DNA of 64,000 nt from Bacteroidota bacterium (GTDB taxonomy: Bacteria > Bacteroidota > Ignavibacteria > UBA10030 > UBA6906), in assembly GCA_030835135.1 (NCBI GenBank), contig JAUQWO010000077.1, forward strand, positions 35,748-99,747. The letters run 5' to 3'. The first letter of the stretch is position 1. Each line of letters starts with the position of its first letter. Below, piece by piece: positions 19,621 to 30,686 of the stretch. The notes under the pieces were generated by a model, which worked only from the letters and a program-made list of their open reading frames with translations, was not told the DNA's origin and ran no database searches. The translations under genes were made by a program, and so were the position numbers.

Positions 19621-22600
19621 GGCTGTTTCCTTTTCTTCGATCCGGGCATGATCCGTCCGATCGCACGGATGGCTCCGCTCACCGTGAGGTCGTCGAGGAC
19701 CGAATACACCACCGGGACGACGAACAGCGTCAGCAGCGTTGATGTGATGAGTCCGCCGATCACCGCCTGACCCATCGGTGAACGGAACTCGCTCCCTTCG
19801 CCAAAGGCGAACGCGACCGGGACCATGCCGAACACCATCGCGAGCGTGGTCATCAGGATTGGGCGGAGCCGCGTGGCCCCCGCCATGACCAGCGCCTCAC
19901 CACGCTCGTGCCCGCGGTCGCGGAGCACGTTGGTGAAGTCCACCAGCAGGATGCCGTTCTTCGTCACGAGTCCCATGAGCATGATGATGCCGATCATCGA
20001 CATCACGGACAGCGATCCCTTGAACACCAGCAGGGCGAAGACCGCGCCGATCAGCGACATCGGCAGGGCGAGCATGATGGCGAACGGGTACTTGAAGCTC
20101 TCGAATTGTGCCGCGAGCACGATATAGACGAACACGATGGCCAGTCCGAGGGCGAGCAGGATGTTGGCGAACGACTCCGACTGCATCTCGCCCATGCCCA
20201 CCACCCCGATGGCGTATCCCGGGGGGAGGTCGATGGCCTTCACGCGGTTCTGCACCTCGCCCAGCACTTCGCCGAGCAGCGCACCCGACAGATTGGCATC
20301 GATACGGATCTCGCGCTGACGGTCATAGCGGTTGATGCGTGAGGGACCGGAGGCCTGGGTGATGGTGGCGACCGACCCCAGCGGGATCAGCACCTTCTGG
20401 CCATTCCCGGCATCCTTGGTGCTCTTGATCGACAGGGCCCGGACGTTCTCGATCGATGACCGGTCGGCCTTGCTCAGGCGGACGCGGATGTCATACTGTT
20501 CTTCGCCTTCCTGATACTTCGAGGCGACAGCACCGTCGACCATCGCGCGCGCGCTGGAGGCGATGAGGCCGACGTTGATCCCCAGGTCCGATGCCTTTTC
20601 CCGGTCGATCACTACACGCACTTCGGGCTTGGAGGTCTCCAGACTGTTCTCCACGTCCGCCGCACCGGGCGTCGTGCGGAACATGTACTCCACGCGGCTG
20701 GCGATGGTCTGGAGGGTCGCCAGGTTCTCACCGCGGACACTGAGGATGGCCTGTTTCTGGTTGCCACCCATGCCACCCGTCGGCATGAACCCGAAGTTCG
20801 CGCCGGGGATGCGGGAGATCTCCTGCCGCGCTTCCTCCATGAGCTGGTCGAGGGTCTTCGACCGCTCGGCCTTCTTCACGGTCTTCACAAGGATCGTGCC
20901 CTTGGTCACCGGGTCACTGCCGGCACCGATGGTGGTCAGCGTGGAGACGACCTCCGGATGTTTCCGCAGCACATCCTCCGCGGCCGCGCAGAGCCGGCTG
21001 GTCTCTTCGATGGAGCTGCCTGGTGCCGCGGTGACGACGACGTTGTATTCGCTCTGGTCCATGGAGGGAAAGAACGCCGTACCGAGGAAGCGCATGAAGT
21101 AGAAACTCGACAGGAAGATGAGGAGCGAGCCGAGGATAACGGTCTTCCGGTGCCCGAGCGACCACTGGATCGCGGTCCGGTATTTCGCGCTCAGCACCGT
21201 GAAGGCATGATTGAACCAGTAGAGGCCGCGGCGGAGGAGGCTTCCTTCGTTGGTGAGCTCCTCGTCCTCTTCCTTCAGCCATTTCGAGGAGAGCATCGGG
21301 GTGAGCGTGAACGCCACGAACAGCGACACGAGCACCGAGACCGACACCGTGATACCGAATTCGTAGAAGAACCTGCCCACGATCCCGGGCATGAACGCCA
21401 CGGGCACGAACACCGCCACGATGGTGAATGTCGTGGCCATGACGGCCAGGCCGATCTCGGCGGTGGCGGCCTTGGCGGCCTCGATGGGTGATTCGCCGTC
21501 CTGCATGTGCCGGTAGATGTTCTCGATGACCACGATCGCGTCATCGATGAGAAGACCCACGGCCAGCGACAACGCGAGGAGCGTCATCGTGTTGAGCGTG
21601 AAGCCCAGCGCGAACATGATGATGAAGCTGGCGATGATGGATGTCGGCAGGGCGATCGCGCTGATGAGCGTCGACCGGATGTTCGCCAGGAAGAGGTACA
21701 CCACGATCACCGCCAGCAGGCCGCCATACACGATGTCGAAGAGCACGTCGCGCACCGAGTCGCGGATGAAGGTACTGTTGTCGCGCGCGATGGTGAGATG
21801 GATGTCGGATGGCAGTTCCCTCTGGATCGCATCGATCTGCTTCTGAATGGCCTCCGCCACGCGCACGGTATTGCTGCCCGACTGGCGCAGGATGCTCAGG
21901 CCCACGGCCTGCCTGCCGTTCAGCCGCGACAGGCTCTCCTGTTCCTTGACGCCGTCTTCCACCGTCGCGACCTCGGAGAGGTGAACGACCTTGCCCCCGG
22001 GCGTGGCCACGATCACCGACGCGAAGTCCTTCACGCTGGTGTACTTGCCCATGGTGCGGAGGAGGATCTGCCTGCTCCCTTGCTCCAGATTGCCGGCAGG
22101 GATCTCGACGTTCGCCGCACCGACTGCCTGGATGACATCCTGGATCGACAGGTTGTAGGCCTGCATCCGGGCGGCATCCACGATGATCTGGATCTCGCGT
22201 TCGGCACCACCCACCAGATCGACGCGACCCACGCCTGGCACGTTCTCCAGGCGCTTCTTGACCACGTTCTTGGTGAACGTCGTGATCTCCTTCGGGGAGC
22301 GCTCGCCCGAGACCGTGAGCGTGAAGATCGGCGTGCTCGCAGGGTCCAGCCGCTGGATGACGGGATCCTCGATATCCGCCGGCAGGTCGCCGCGGATCGC
22401 GGCGATCTTCTCGCGCACGTCCTGAGCGGCCTGCTGGCCCTTCACTTCCAGTTTGAACTGGACGATGACGATCGAGACCCCTTCCTGTGAGATGGAGGAA
22501 ATGTGGTCCACCCCGGCGACCGTATTGACGGCGTCCTCGATCTTCTTCGTGACCTCGGTCTCCATCTGTTCCGGTCCGGCACCCGGGAGGACCGTGGTGG

Positions 22601-22739
22601 CGGTGACGTACGGGATGTCGACGTCCGGGAACTGATCGATATTCAATTTGATGTACGAGAACAGTCCCAGCACCACCAGCGCGAGGATCATCATCGTCGC
22701 GAAGACCGGGCGTTCTATGGAAACATCGGCAAGCTTCAT
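19617..22739 (-). CDS. efflux RND transporter permease (AcrB/HAE1)
   Basis: 1040 aa; [32 protein letters not shown]; canonical RND motifs. Confidence 0.97.
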   Translation of the reverse strand: MKLADVSIERPVFATMMILALVVLGLFSYIKLNIDQFPDVDIPYVTATTVLPGAGPEQMETEVTKKIEDAVNTVAGVDHISSISQEGVSIVIVQFKLEVKGQQAAQDVREKIAAIRGDLPADIEDPVIQRLDPASTPIFTLTVSGERSPKEITTFTKNVVKKRLENVPGVGRVDLVGGAEREIQIIVDAARMQAYNLSIQDVIQAVGAANVEIPAGNLEQGSRQILLRTMGKYTSVKDFASVIVATPGGKVVHLSEVATVEDGVKEQESLSRLNGRQAVGLSILRQSGSNTVRVAEAIQKQIDAIQRELPSDIHLTIARDNSTFIRDSVRDVLFDIVYGGLLAVIVVYLFLANIRSTLISAIALPTSIIASFIIMFALGFTLNTMTLLALSLAVGLLIDDAIVVIENIYRHMQDGESPIEAAKAATAEIGLAVMATTFTIVAVFVPVAFMPGIVGRFFYEFGITVSVSVLVSLFVAFTLTPMLSSKWLKEEDEELTNEGSLLRRGLYWFNHAFTVLSAKYRTAIQWSLGHRKTVILGSLLIFLSSFYFMRFLGTAFFPSMDQSEYNVVVTAAPGSSIEETSRLCAAAEDVLRKHPEVVSTLTTIGAGSDPVTKGTILVKTVKKAERSKTLDQLMEEARQEISRIPGANFGFMPTGGMGGNQKQAILSVRGENLATLQTIASRVEYMFRTTPGAADVENSLETSKPEVRVVIDREKASDLGINVGLIASSARAMVDGAVASKYQEGEEQYDIRVRLSKADRSSIENVRALSIKSTKDAGNGQKVLIPLGSVATITQASGPSRINRYDRQREIRIDANLSGALLGEVLGEVQNRVKAIDLPPGYAIGVVGMGEMQSESFANILLALGLAIVFVYIVLAAQFESFKYPFAIMLALPMSLIGAVFALLVFKGSLSVMSMIGIIMLMGLVTKNGILLVDFTNVLRDRGHERGEALVMAGATRLRPILMTTLAMVFGMVPVAFAFGEGSEFRSPMGQAVIGGLITSTLLTLFVVPVVYSVLDDLTVSGAIRAIGRIMPGSKKRKQP

Positions 22740-22772
22740 AGGTATCTACCTGATTGTTCTATGGAGATCCGG

Positions 22773-23897
22773 TCAGCGCGCACCGGTCTGCTGCGACACG
22801 ACGACATAGCTGCTGTCGCGGACATTGGCGATCCCGACCGTTGCCACCGTGTCGGCGGGGGAGAGGCCCTTCAGGATCACGGTCCGCTCTCCGTCGGACA
22901 TGCCCGTTTCCACGACGCGCTGGTACGCCCGGCCCCCGGCGATCACGAAGACCTTGCTTGTCACACCGTCCGTCTGAACCGCCACGTTCGGTACGATGAG
23001 CGTTCCGGCCCCTGAGGCGATCCGGGTGCGGACCTTGGCGAACATCCCCGGGCGGAACCAGCGGTCCGGTGTGTTGGCGAACATCGCTTTCACTTCGAAC
23101 GAACGGGAGCGGACGTCCGCCGAGCGGGAGATCTGCACGATGGTGCCCTGCACGGTGAGATCCGGACGGGCCTCCGACGTGATCGACAGCTTCTGGCCGA
23201 TGGCAAGCGATGCGACGTCGGCTTCATTCAGATTGAAGATCGCCTTCATCCGGTCGATCCGCGCCACCGTGGCCAGGGGGATCCCGGGAGAGGTGAGATC
23301 GCCGATGGCGACGTTCACGGCCGTGACCACCCCGCCGATCGGCGTGATGAGCTCGACCATGCTGCGCGCGCCGATGAAGTTCGCCTGGGCCACGTCGTAC
23401 GCGGTCTGGGCTCCGTCCAGCGTCTGCAGCGAGACGGCACCTTCGGCATAGAGCGATTTCATGCGCTCGAGCGACTTGCCGGCGTTCCGGAAGCTGGCCT
23501 CGGCCTGGTAGTACTGCGACGTCGCTCCGGATTTGTCCAGCGACACGATCAGGCGTTCCGCGGGCACGGTGGCGCCGACCTGCACATGGACCTTTGCCAC
23601 GCGTTCCGAGATCTTCGGAACGATGTTCGCCTGCTCCTGACCTTCGAGTGTGGCGGAGTACGTGCGCTCAACGGACAGCGTTCCGGTGCCGGCGACCGCG
23701 ACCTCCACGGGGACAGCGATCTTCGCCTTGATGTCTCCGTCATGCCCGGCGTCCTGCTCATGTGTGGCGCATCCGGCCAGGAACGCAAGCAGCACGAGGC
23801 CGGGAATGGCCGGGATCCGGCCGATGAGGGTATGCACAGATGTCTTCACGTGTCTGGTTCTCCTGATGGTTCTCATGCTCGTGGGGGTCGTGTGCAA
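22773..23897 (-). CDS. efflux RND periplasmic adaptor subunit (lipoprotein)
   Basis: LAFLAGCATHEQ lipobox; HlyD/MFP layout. Confidence 0.93.
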   Translation of the reverse strand: MHTTPTSMRTIRRTRHVKTSVHTLIGRIPAIPGLVLLAFLAGCATHEQDAGHDGDIKAKIAVPVEVAVAGTGTLSVERTYSATLEGQEQANIVPKISERVAKVHVQVGATVPAERLIVSLDKSGATSQYYQAEASFRNAGKSLERMKSLYAEGAVSLQTLDGAQTAYDVAQANFIGARSMVELITPIGGVVTAVNVAIGDLTSPGIPLATVARIDRMKAIFNLNEADVASLAIGQKLSITSEARPDLTVQGTIVQISRSADVRSRSFEVKAMFANTPDRWFRPGMFAKVRTRIASGAGTLIVPNVAVQTDGVTSKVFVIAGGRAYQRVVETGMSDGERTVILKGLSPADTVATVGIANVRDSSYVVVSQQTGAR

Positions 23898-23901
23898 CGG
23901 G

Positions 23902-25275
23902 TCAGCGCTGCCGTCCGACCGCGTTTTCCCATTCGGCCTGTGCGACGAGATAGTCGTAGATGCCCTGGGCGTAGTTCGTTTGGGTGCGGGTCATGGCCAC
24001 CTGGGTGTCCATGAGCTCCAACTGGGTGCCGACACCGCTCGAAAATCGTGTCTGCGCGATGCGCACTGCCTTCTGTGCCTGACTCAGCGACCGCACCTGG
24101 CCGTCGATCCGCTTCCGGGCCTCGGCCATGCGCAGTTCGAGCGACTGGATCTGGAGACGGAGTCCCTCTTCGGCCTTCTGGCGCAGGGTAACGATCTTCT
24201 GATGGTCGACCATCGCCTGCTCGGTGCGGGCGCTCGCGCGGAAGCCGTCGAAGATCGGGATGGAGAGTTTCAATCCGACGTTGAATGAGTTCGCCCAGAG
24301 ATAATCCTTGAAGATGAATGAATTGTCCTGCGACTGCCACATGTACGCGCCGGTGAGGTCGAGGGTGGGGTAGTGCGCCGCACGTTCCACGCTGATATTC
24401 TGCTCCAGGAGCGACTCCTGCAGGGCAAGCTGCGCGATGCTCGCGTTGGTGGCGATCGCCTCGCGGCGGCGGTCCTCCAGCACACGTTGCTCCAACTCCT
24501 GATACGCCAGTTCTCCCTGCACATCGATCTCCTGATCGAGGGGGAGGGCAAGCACGTTCTTCAGGTTGTTCTTCGCCAGCAGGAGGGCATTCTCCGCCGC
24601 AATGGAGAGGGGCTCGGTGTTCGCTACCTGCACTTCGGCGCGGAGGAGATCGAATTCCGCGGCGGTCCCTTGCCTGTACTGCGCCCGCAGGTTCTCGAGG
24701 TTCGCCCGCACGACCTCGAGGCCTTCCCGGTTGGCGCGGACGAGTTCGCGGGCGAGGAGGACGGTGTAGAACGCCTTCTTCGTTTGCAGCGCGACATTCT
24801 CTTCCGTGACCTGATAGGCACGGTCGGCATAGTCGGCGTACGTGGTCGCGATGTCGAGCGCGGTGCCGACGCGGAAATTGAACAGCGGCTGGTTGAGTGT
24901 GGCCGTTGCGGCGTAGGCGTTCGTCGACCCGAACTCGATCGTCATCGTCTTGTCGGTCGGGTTGATGAGACTGTTCGGGGGCACGAACATCACGGCATTC
25001 TTGATGTTCCTGGTGTACACACCCGACACGTTGAGCTGGGGGAATGCTCCCGATCGGGCTTCGGTTATCTGGGCGTCGGCCTTCGCCCGGTCCTGATCCG
25101 CCACCTGAATGTCGCGGTTCTGTTTTGCCGCGATCTCCAGCGCCCTGTCGAGGGTCAGCACCATCGGTGCGGTGCCGGTCTGCGTGCGTGCAGGAAGTGC
25201 TGCTGCCACGGCCAGGATGAGAAGAACGACGCTTCTGGCGGCGGTGCCGGTCAGCGTCGATGGATGAGCGTGCAT
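23902..25275 (-). CDS. TolC family outer membrane efflux protein
   Basis: LTLDRALEIAAKQNRDIQVADQDRAKADAQI ... QSLELRMAEARKRIDGQVRSLSQAQKAVRIAQTRFSSG. Confidence 0.93.
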   Translation of the reverse strand: MHAHPSTLTGTAARSVVLLILAVAAALPARTQTGTAPMVLTLDRALEIAAKQNRDIQVADQDRAKADAQITEARSGAFPQLNVSGVYTRNIKNAVMFVPPNSLINPTDKTMTIEFGSTNAYAATATLNQPLFNFRVGTALDIATTYADYADRAYQVTEENVALQTKKAFYTVLLARELVRANREGLEVVRANLENLRAQYRQGTAAEFDLLRAEVQVANTEPLSIAAENALLLAKNNLKNVLALPLDQEIDVQGELAYQELEQRVLEDRRREAIATNASIAQLALQESLLEQNISVERAAHYPTLDLTGAYMWQSQDNSFIFKDYLWANSFNVGLKLSIPIFDGFRASARTEQAMVDHQKIVTLRQKAEEGLRLQIQSLELRMAEARKRIDGQVRSLSQAQKAVRIAQTRFSSGVGTQLELMDTQVAMTRTQTNYAQGIYDYLVAQAEWENAVGRQR

Positions 25276-25279
25276 ACGA

Positions 25280-25930
25280 TTATCCTTTGCTATGTCGAAC
25301 GGTGATACCATCAAGGAGGATGGAAATGATGAGCCCTGCCTGCCGGTCGAGTTCGTCAGGACTCAGTGTGCCGTGGAGAAGGATCTGCCGGCTGGCGAGC
25401 CCCCGGATCATATCGTCCAGCATCGTGACGTAGTCGGCCGGCTCGCCCTTCCGGACCGTGCCGGCATCCATTTCCGTCTGCAGCACGGCTCCGATGATGT
25501 TGGCTACAGTGCGGGATCGGCCGATGATATCCTGAAGCCGCGCGGCTTCGCTCTTCCTGCCGCGGTGGAGTTCCTCGACGATCGCATGAAAGAGCTCGCC
25601 GTTGGTACGGATGAATTCCATGTTCGATCGTGCGTACCGCGTGAGCTTTGCGCGGGCATCCCCGTCGGAGGATGCACATTGACGGGCCATGACAATGGAA
25701 TCTTCGAGCAGCTGATCGATGAGTGCGTGGAAGATGTCCTCTTTGCTCGCGAAGTAATTATAGAGGGTCCCTTTGCCGAATTCGGCCTTCTGGGCGATCT
25801 CGTCCAGAGTGGTCTCCCTGAATCCTTTGGCGGCGAAGAGCTCCCGGGCGGCATTCAGGATGTCCTGCTGGCGGGCGCGCTTCTCGCGCTCTCTTCTGGA
25901 GAGTGTCTCTTGGGGGCTATGCTCGCTCAT
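25280..25930 (-). CDS. TetR/AcrR family transcriptional regulator
   Basis: ILNAARELFAAKGFRETTLDEIAQKAEFGKGTLYNYFASKEDIFHAL. Confidence 0.95.
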   Translation of the reverse strand: MSEHSPQETLSRREREKRARQQDILNAARELFAAKGFRETTLDEIAQKAEFGKGTLYNYFASKEDIFHALIDQLLEDSIVMARQCASSDGDARAKLTRYARSNMEFIRTNGELFHAIVEELHRGRKSEAARLQDIIGRSRTVANIIGAVLQTEMDAGTVRKGEPADYVTMLDDMIRGLASRQILLHGTLSPDELDRQAGLIISILLDGITVRHSKG

Positions 25931-25970
25931 ATGACCAGTAAGTATGAGTAATGACCAATGATTATAAGAT

Positions 25971-25986
25971 ATGACCAACAGGTCAT
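25971..25986. promoter_or_regulatory. candidate TetR operator
   Basis: ATGACC-AACA-GGTCAT perfect inverted repeat ~40 bp upstream of the TetR start; extra ATGACCA copies at 25931 and 25951. Confidence 0.55.
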
Positions 25987-26095
25987 AAGATATACCAGCA
26001 GTTCACAAATGTCAAGACATTTCTTAATGGCGCTCTGATTCCATAGATTCACTGTGTTCATGGGCCTTCCGCGAGCCCGCCGGTCCGGCCTGCTG

Positions 26096-26130
26096 CAAAA
26101 AAAAGCCCGATCCATGAAGACCGGGCTTTT
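26096..26130 (-). terminator. Rho-independent terminator of the T9SS repeat protein gene
   Basis: AAAAGCCCG...CGGGCTTTT hairpin with T tract on minus strand. Confidence 0.75.
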
Positions 26131-26172
26131 GATCCTGACCTTACACAAGCCAGCAGATGCAAGTCCAGCGAT

Positions 26173-28305
26173 CTATTTCATCAGCAGAAGTCGCTTCGTT
26201 TCCACGAACGGACCCGCGGAGATTCTGTAGAAGTACACTCCGCTGGGGAGACCCGTGCCGTCGAACTGCATCGCATGGTAGCCCGCGCCCATTCGTTGAT
26301 CGACGAGTGTGCGGATCTCCTGTCCGAGGACAGTATACACGACCAGCTTCACGTCCGACGTTGCCGCCAGGCCGAACCGGATCGTGGTCGTCGGATTGAA
26401 AGGGTTGGGGTAGTTCTGAAGGAGGCAGCATGTCGGGGGGATGGTGATCAGTTCCTCCCACACATTCGCCTGGGTCACCCCGCCACTCTGGGTGCCGATG
26501 ATCGTGCTGTTACTGCCGACGGCAACGGATCGTGTGTTGGTGGGACAGTCGACCGCATTCAGGAAGTTATCGGTGATCGGTTCTGCTTCTTCCCATGTCT
26601 CTCCACCATCCGTGGTGGACATGACGACGCTTTTTACTGACAGGCCAAGTCCCACGATCACTCCGCTGTCGGCCCCCGCAAGTGAGACACCCGTGTAGTC
26701 AAACCGGGGGTCGCCCGTGACCGGCATCCACGAGGCTCCGCCGTCAGTGGTCCTCCGGATGGTTCCGCCGACCCCCACTGCAACGCCCACGCTGGCATCA
26801 CCAAAGTCCACGGCCCAGAGACGCTGAGAGGTACCACTTGCAACGCCTTGCCATGAGATGCCTCCATCGGTGGTCCGGACCATCGTGCCGGCACTTCCGA
26901 CGGCGGTTCCCTGGAGCGGACCGGTGAATGCAACGGAGCACAGATCGTTGGATGTCGGGCTCACCTGTGCCGCCCAGTTTGTTCCCCCATCGCTCGATCG
27001 CAGAATGGTCCCTTTGGTACCCACCGACACGCTCAGAGTTGGACTCGGAGACGCGACCCACCAGAGATCCTCAGTCGACGGCGTCGTGGAAGTACTCCAG
27101 GTCCCGCCTCCGTCGGTTGTGCGACGAATGTATCCGCCAGTCCCCGCGACCAGACCATGGAGCGGCGTTGTGAAGAAGACGCTGCGGTAATTCGGTGAAC
27201 TCCCCTTATTCAATCGCGTCCACCGGGCCCCTCCGTTCGTTGTCTTCACGATCGTTTCGTGCGCCCCCACGGCATACCCGGTGTTCTCGTCCGCAAAATG
27301 GACCCCGACAAGTTCGTTCCCTGCGACGTCCGTATATGGCGTGATCCACGTTGTTCCACCATCCGTGGTACTGAACGTCTTGCCGAGCGCGCCGACGAAG
27401 AATCCGTTTCCCCCATCCCGGAAACACATGCCTTCAACGATCGCGGAGGTCGGAGGGGTGGAGAAGTACTTTGCGGTCTGCCATGTCGCTCCGCTATCTG
27501 TCGATCGCAGCATTTCCCCGGTGCTAATGACAAACGCCCTGGCCGGACCAGCAAATACTGCATGCTTGAGGGGGCTATGGCTTGGCTTCACAGTGGGCGT
27601 CCACGTCGTCCCACCGTCCGTGGTTCTGAGCAGGTGTTGGGCCCCTGCTGCGATGCCTGTCAGTCCATTGAGGAATGATATTGACTCGAGCGTGGATGAG
27701 ACCCCGCTGACCCCGCTATTCGACGAGTGCCAGGTCGTGCCTCCATCGGTGGTTGTGAGGATCGTTCCTTCTGCGCCCGCGATGAACGCTGTGTCGGCGT
27801 TCAGCATGTGGATGCCATACAGCGCTTTGTCCGTGGTGCTCTGTTGTCGCGACCACTCCATGCCGCCATCAGTCGTGCGTACGACCAATCCCTGGAGCCC
27901 GACGGCTATCCCACAACCACCGCGGAGGAGTTGGATGTCGGAGAACGAGTCGGATGAGAATCCAGTGATTCTCACCCAATGCTCACCGCCATCCGACGTG
28001 CGCAGGAGAATATTGGATCCGGCCACGAGTCCATTCCGGAGATCTGCAAAACTCACAGCTGTGAGCAGCTCGGTTCCACCACTCGGTTGACGGACCCAGT
28101 GGAGTCCCCGGTCAGTTGTGCGGAGGATCGTTCCGCCGGCCCCGACCGCTACTACTGTATTCGTATCAAGAAACTGCACATCCTGCAGGCTGTTCCCCTG
28201 AGGGAGCGGATTCTGATAGTGCCACGGTGTTTGGGCGGGCAGTCTGGAGAGTGACTGCAGGAGCAGGCAGAGGATCGCGAAGAAACAGCAGGCTGAACGA
28301 TTCAT
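26173..28305 (-). CDS. T9SS-secreted Ycf48/BNR-like beta-propeller repeat protein
   Basis: Many G(T/W)..RTTDGG.(T/S)W repeats; C-terminal NPFNPTTTIRF...LPSGVYFYRI...KRLLLMK type A sorting domain; signal peptide. Confidence 0.9.
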   Translation of the reverse strand: MNRSACCFFAILCLLLQSLSRLPAQTPWHYQNPLPQGNSLQDVQFLDTNTVVAVGAGGTILRTTDRGLHWVRQPSGGTELLTAVSFADLRNGLVAGSNILLRTSDGGEHWVRITGFSSDSFSDIQLLRGGCGIAVGLQGLVVRTTDGGMEWSRQQSTTDKALYGIHMLNADTAFIAGAEGTILTTTDGGTTWHSSNSGVSGVSSTLESISFLNGLTGIAAGAQHLLRTTDGGTTWTPTVKPSHSPLKHAVFAGPARAFVISTGEMLRSTDSGATWQTAKYFSTPPTSAIVEGMCFRDGGNGFFVGALGKTFSTTDGGTTWITPYTDVAGNELVGVHFADENTGYAVGAHETIVKTTNGGARWTRLNKGSSPNYRSVFFTTPLHGLVAGTGGYIRRTTDGGGTWSTSTTPSTEDLWWVASPSPTLSVSVGTKGTILRSSDGGTNWAAQVSPTSNDLCSVAFTGPLQGTAVGSAGTMVRTTDGGISWQGVASGTSQRLWAVDFGDASVGVAVGVGGTIRRTTDGGASWMPVTGDPRFDYTGVSLAGADSGVIVGLGLSVKSVVMSTTDGGETWEEAEPITDNFLNAVDCPTNTRSVAVGSNSTIIGTQSGGVTQANVWEELITIPPTCCLLQNYPNPFNPTTTIRFGLAATSDVKLVVYTVLGQEIRTLVDQRMGAGYHAMQFDGTGLPSGVYFYRISAGPFVETKRLLLMK

Positions 28306-28542
28306 GGCGTTTGGCCCTGGTTGGTCCAAGCTCATCAAACGGTTGCACCCTGGTGCAGTGCGACCAGGGGAGGGGTGTCTGGCGACCGGTAGGGACACCG
28401 GTGCCAGTGGGTCTCCGGGACGGGGGGAATCCCGGGCTTGCATGCGCTTCCTGATCTCGATGCAGGACAATGTAGGCAAGGGCCACGATGATGTCAACCC
28501 GGGCAGATGCACCTCCCGAGCCGGTGCGGTACGGCGGCAGCA

Positions 28543-28574
28543 TTTGACTTTCTGACCAACCCCGCCTATCTTGC
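28543..28574 (+). promoter_or_regulatory. Bacteroidota-type promoter candidate
   Basis: TTTG (28543-28546), 20 bp, TATCTTGC (28567-28574). Confidence 0.4.
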
Positions 28575-28610
28575 CGGAACCTGGTATTTCCTACTCTTCA
28601 GGGGTATCCC

Positions 28611-30047
28611 GTGAGCTTCGAAAAGGTCCTGGTGTACGGCTTCGCCTTCGTCTTCAGTGCGATCGGTGTTGGCATCGGCTATGCGTCGATCGCACAATTC
28701 GATGGCCCGGATACCACCCAGGCGTGGTTGATGCTCCTGGCCGGCTGTGCCTTCGCAGGGTTCGGGATCGCGGTCTTCTTGCTGGGCTCCGCGGGCTTCG
28801 AAAAGAGCAAGCGCGCAGACGCGCTTCGTGCGTTGCATGCGCGGGAGCCGTGGATGTGGAGGGAAGATTGGGCTGCGGGAAAGTCAGCGAGCAACGCAGG
28901 CTCGAAGGCATGGTTCCTCTGGGGTTTTGCGATCCTCTGGAATCTCATCAGCACGCCTCTCGTGCTCTTTCTCCCCGACGAGATCAGCAACGGCAACTAT
29001 CCGGCCCTCCTCGGTTTTCTCTTTCCACTCGTCGGAATCGGACTCCTCATCGCCGCCGCCCGCACGACCATCCAGCGGCTGAAATTCGGAGAATCGGAGT
29101 TTGTGCTCGACCGGATGCCGGGCGTGCTCGGTGGCGACGTTGCGGGGACCATCGTGTTGCCACAGGGCGTTGCGGGCGCAGGGTCCTTCACGGTGCGTCT
29201 GGCGAACATGCATGTACGGCGCGTGAAGTCCGGAAAGAACACGTCGACCGAGGAGACCATGCTCTGGCAAACCGAGCAGGTTGTCACGCATGCCACCCCG
29301 GCAATGACGGGCGTGCCGCAACGGCTCTCCGTCCGCTTCCGGACGCCGTTCGATGCGCATCCGACCGACGAGAGCGATGCGAACAGCAAGTTCGTATGGA
29401 AGCTGACCGCCGAGGCCGATGTTCCCGGCGTGGATTTTTCCGCGGAGTTCGAGATCCCGGTGTTCAAGACAGGGAATTCTTCGCCTCAGGTCACGGAAGA
29501 GGCGATACGGAAGGAAGAAGTGATCGCCCATCCGCCCGCCATCGTGTCGCCCGAAGCGACAGGCGTGAGGATCGTTCACGGTGCCGCAGGAGGCACCGAG
29601 TTCATCATCACCGCGAACGGCGCGAGTGCCGGTTCGTGGGGTGCGGCGGTGGTGTTCGTGATCTTCATCGGGATCACCGGACTTATCATCTCCTTCAGTG
29701 GCCCCGGATTGTTTGCTCTGATCTTTGGTGCCGTGGGGGTTCTCGTCGCGGGGCTCGGTCTCTTCGGTGTCTACGGAGAGAGTCGCATCGTCGTCGAGGA
29801 TGGCCATGTGAGCGTCCGGAATATCCTGTTCGGCAAGATGTGGGGGAAGCGGGTGCCGTGCGCGAGCGTCGAACGGATCGGCGTGAGGGGTGAGGGGAGA
29901 AAAGGGAAGCATGGCAATTGCTCGGTGACATTGACACTCGCCGGAGGGAAGAGCCTGTCGCCCCTGCAAAGTGTCTCAGCGTTGCAGACCGCCGAATGGC
30001 TTGCCGAAGAGGTGCGCAAAGCAATAGTCCCCTGGCGGGGCTCCTAA
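28611..30047 (+). CDS. DUF3592-like membrane protein, unknown function
   Basis: 478 aa, N- and C-terminal TM pairs, central beta-rich region. Confidence 0.7.
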   Translation: MSFEKVLVYGFAFVFSAIGVGIGYASIAQFDGPDTTQAWLMLLAGCAFAGFGIAVFLLGSAGFEKSKRADALRALHAREPWMWREDWAAGKSASNAGSKAWFLWGFAILWNLISTPLVLFLPDEISNGNYPALLGFLFPLVGIGLLIAAARTTIQRLKFGESEFVLDRMPGVLGGDVAGTIVLPQGVAGAGSFTVRLANMHVRRVKSGKNTSTEETMLWQTEQVVTHATPAMTGVPQRLSVRFRTPFDAHPTDESDANSKFVWKLTAEADVPGVDFSAEFEIPVFKTGNSSPQVTEEAIRKEEVIAHPPAIVSPEATGVRIVHGAAGGTEFIITANGASAGSWGAAVVFVIFIGITGLIISFSGPGLFALIFGAVGVLVAGLGLFGVYGESRIVVEDGHVSVRNILFGKMWGKRVPCASVERIGVRGEGRKGKHGNCSVTLTLAGGKSLSPLQSVSALQTAEWLAEEVRKAIVPWRGS

Positions 30048-30076
30048 GCGGCGAGGCCGGGCAGGAATCTGCCGTC

Positions 30077-30367
30077 TCAGTACTGGACAGTCTCGAGCAC
30101 GGCCTGTGGGTGCTTGGCCGCCACGCACAGGAGCACCCGAGCAGCGCCTTCCGGCCTCCGCCTTCCTTGTTCCCAATTGCGCAACGTGGACGGGCTGATC
30201 CCGAGGAGAGATGCGAATTGCCGTTGGGTAAGACCCAAATGATGCCTGATCGCTGCGACGTCGGGGTCCCGGATCTGAAAAGCTCGCGTTGGATCCTTCT
30301 TGCCCTTCAGGATCTTTCCGCCCTGCCGTAAGCTCTTCAGAAGCTCATCGTGAGTGCTGGGGTTCAT
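30077..30367 (-). CDS. XRE family HTH antitoxin (HigA-like)
   Basis: IRHHLGLTQRQFASLLGISPSTLRNWEQGRRRPEGAARVLL; overlaps toxin stop. Confidence 0.9.
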   Translation of the reverse strand: MNPSTHDELLKSLRQGGKILKGKKDPTRAFQIRDPDVAAIRHHLGLTQRQFASLLGISPSTLRNWEQGRRRPEGAARVLLCVAAKHPQAVLETVQY

Positions 30368-30681
30368 GGCAACTCCTGTGCGGCCACAGCCGCTAACACC
30401 TTTAATTGACCCTTCGAGAGGTCGCTCCGTTCGTTCTTTCTAAAGGCAAAGACCATGAGAATGATCATCCTCCCTGGATGCCAGTAGTAGATGATCCGGG
30501 TCCCGCTCCGCTTTCCGCGGCCTCGGCCTGCCCATCTCACCTTGCGCAATCCGTGGCCGCCCGGGATGAGATCCCCTGAGTCCGGGCAGAGAGTCAAATG
30601 GATCTGGAGCATCCGATACTGATCGTCCGAGAGAATGTCCGAAATCCGGCGGGTGAAGACCGGTGTCTCGATGATCGTCAA
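30364..30681 (-). CDS. RelE/HigB-like toxin
   Basis: IHLTLCPDSGDLIPGGHGLRKVRWAGRGRGKRSGTRIIYYWHPGRMIILMVFAFRKNERSDLS; toxin-first operon. Confidence 0.88.
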   Translation of the reverse strand: MTIIETPVFTRRISDILSDDQYRMLQIHLTLCPDSGDLIPGGHGLRKVRWAGRGRGKRSGTRIIYYWHPGRMIILMVFAFRKNERSDLSKGQLKVLAAVAAQELP

Positions 30682-30686
30682 TGTTG

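Noticed and set aside
21507-22490. 327-aa plus-strand ORF
   Set aside because: Antisense to the RND permease; shadow composition
28571-29893. 440-aa ORF overlapping 28611..30047
   Set aside because: Arg/Cys-rich alternative frame; the 28611 frame has clear TM segments
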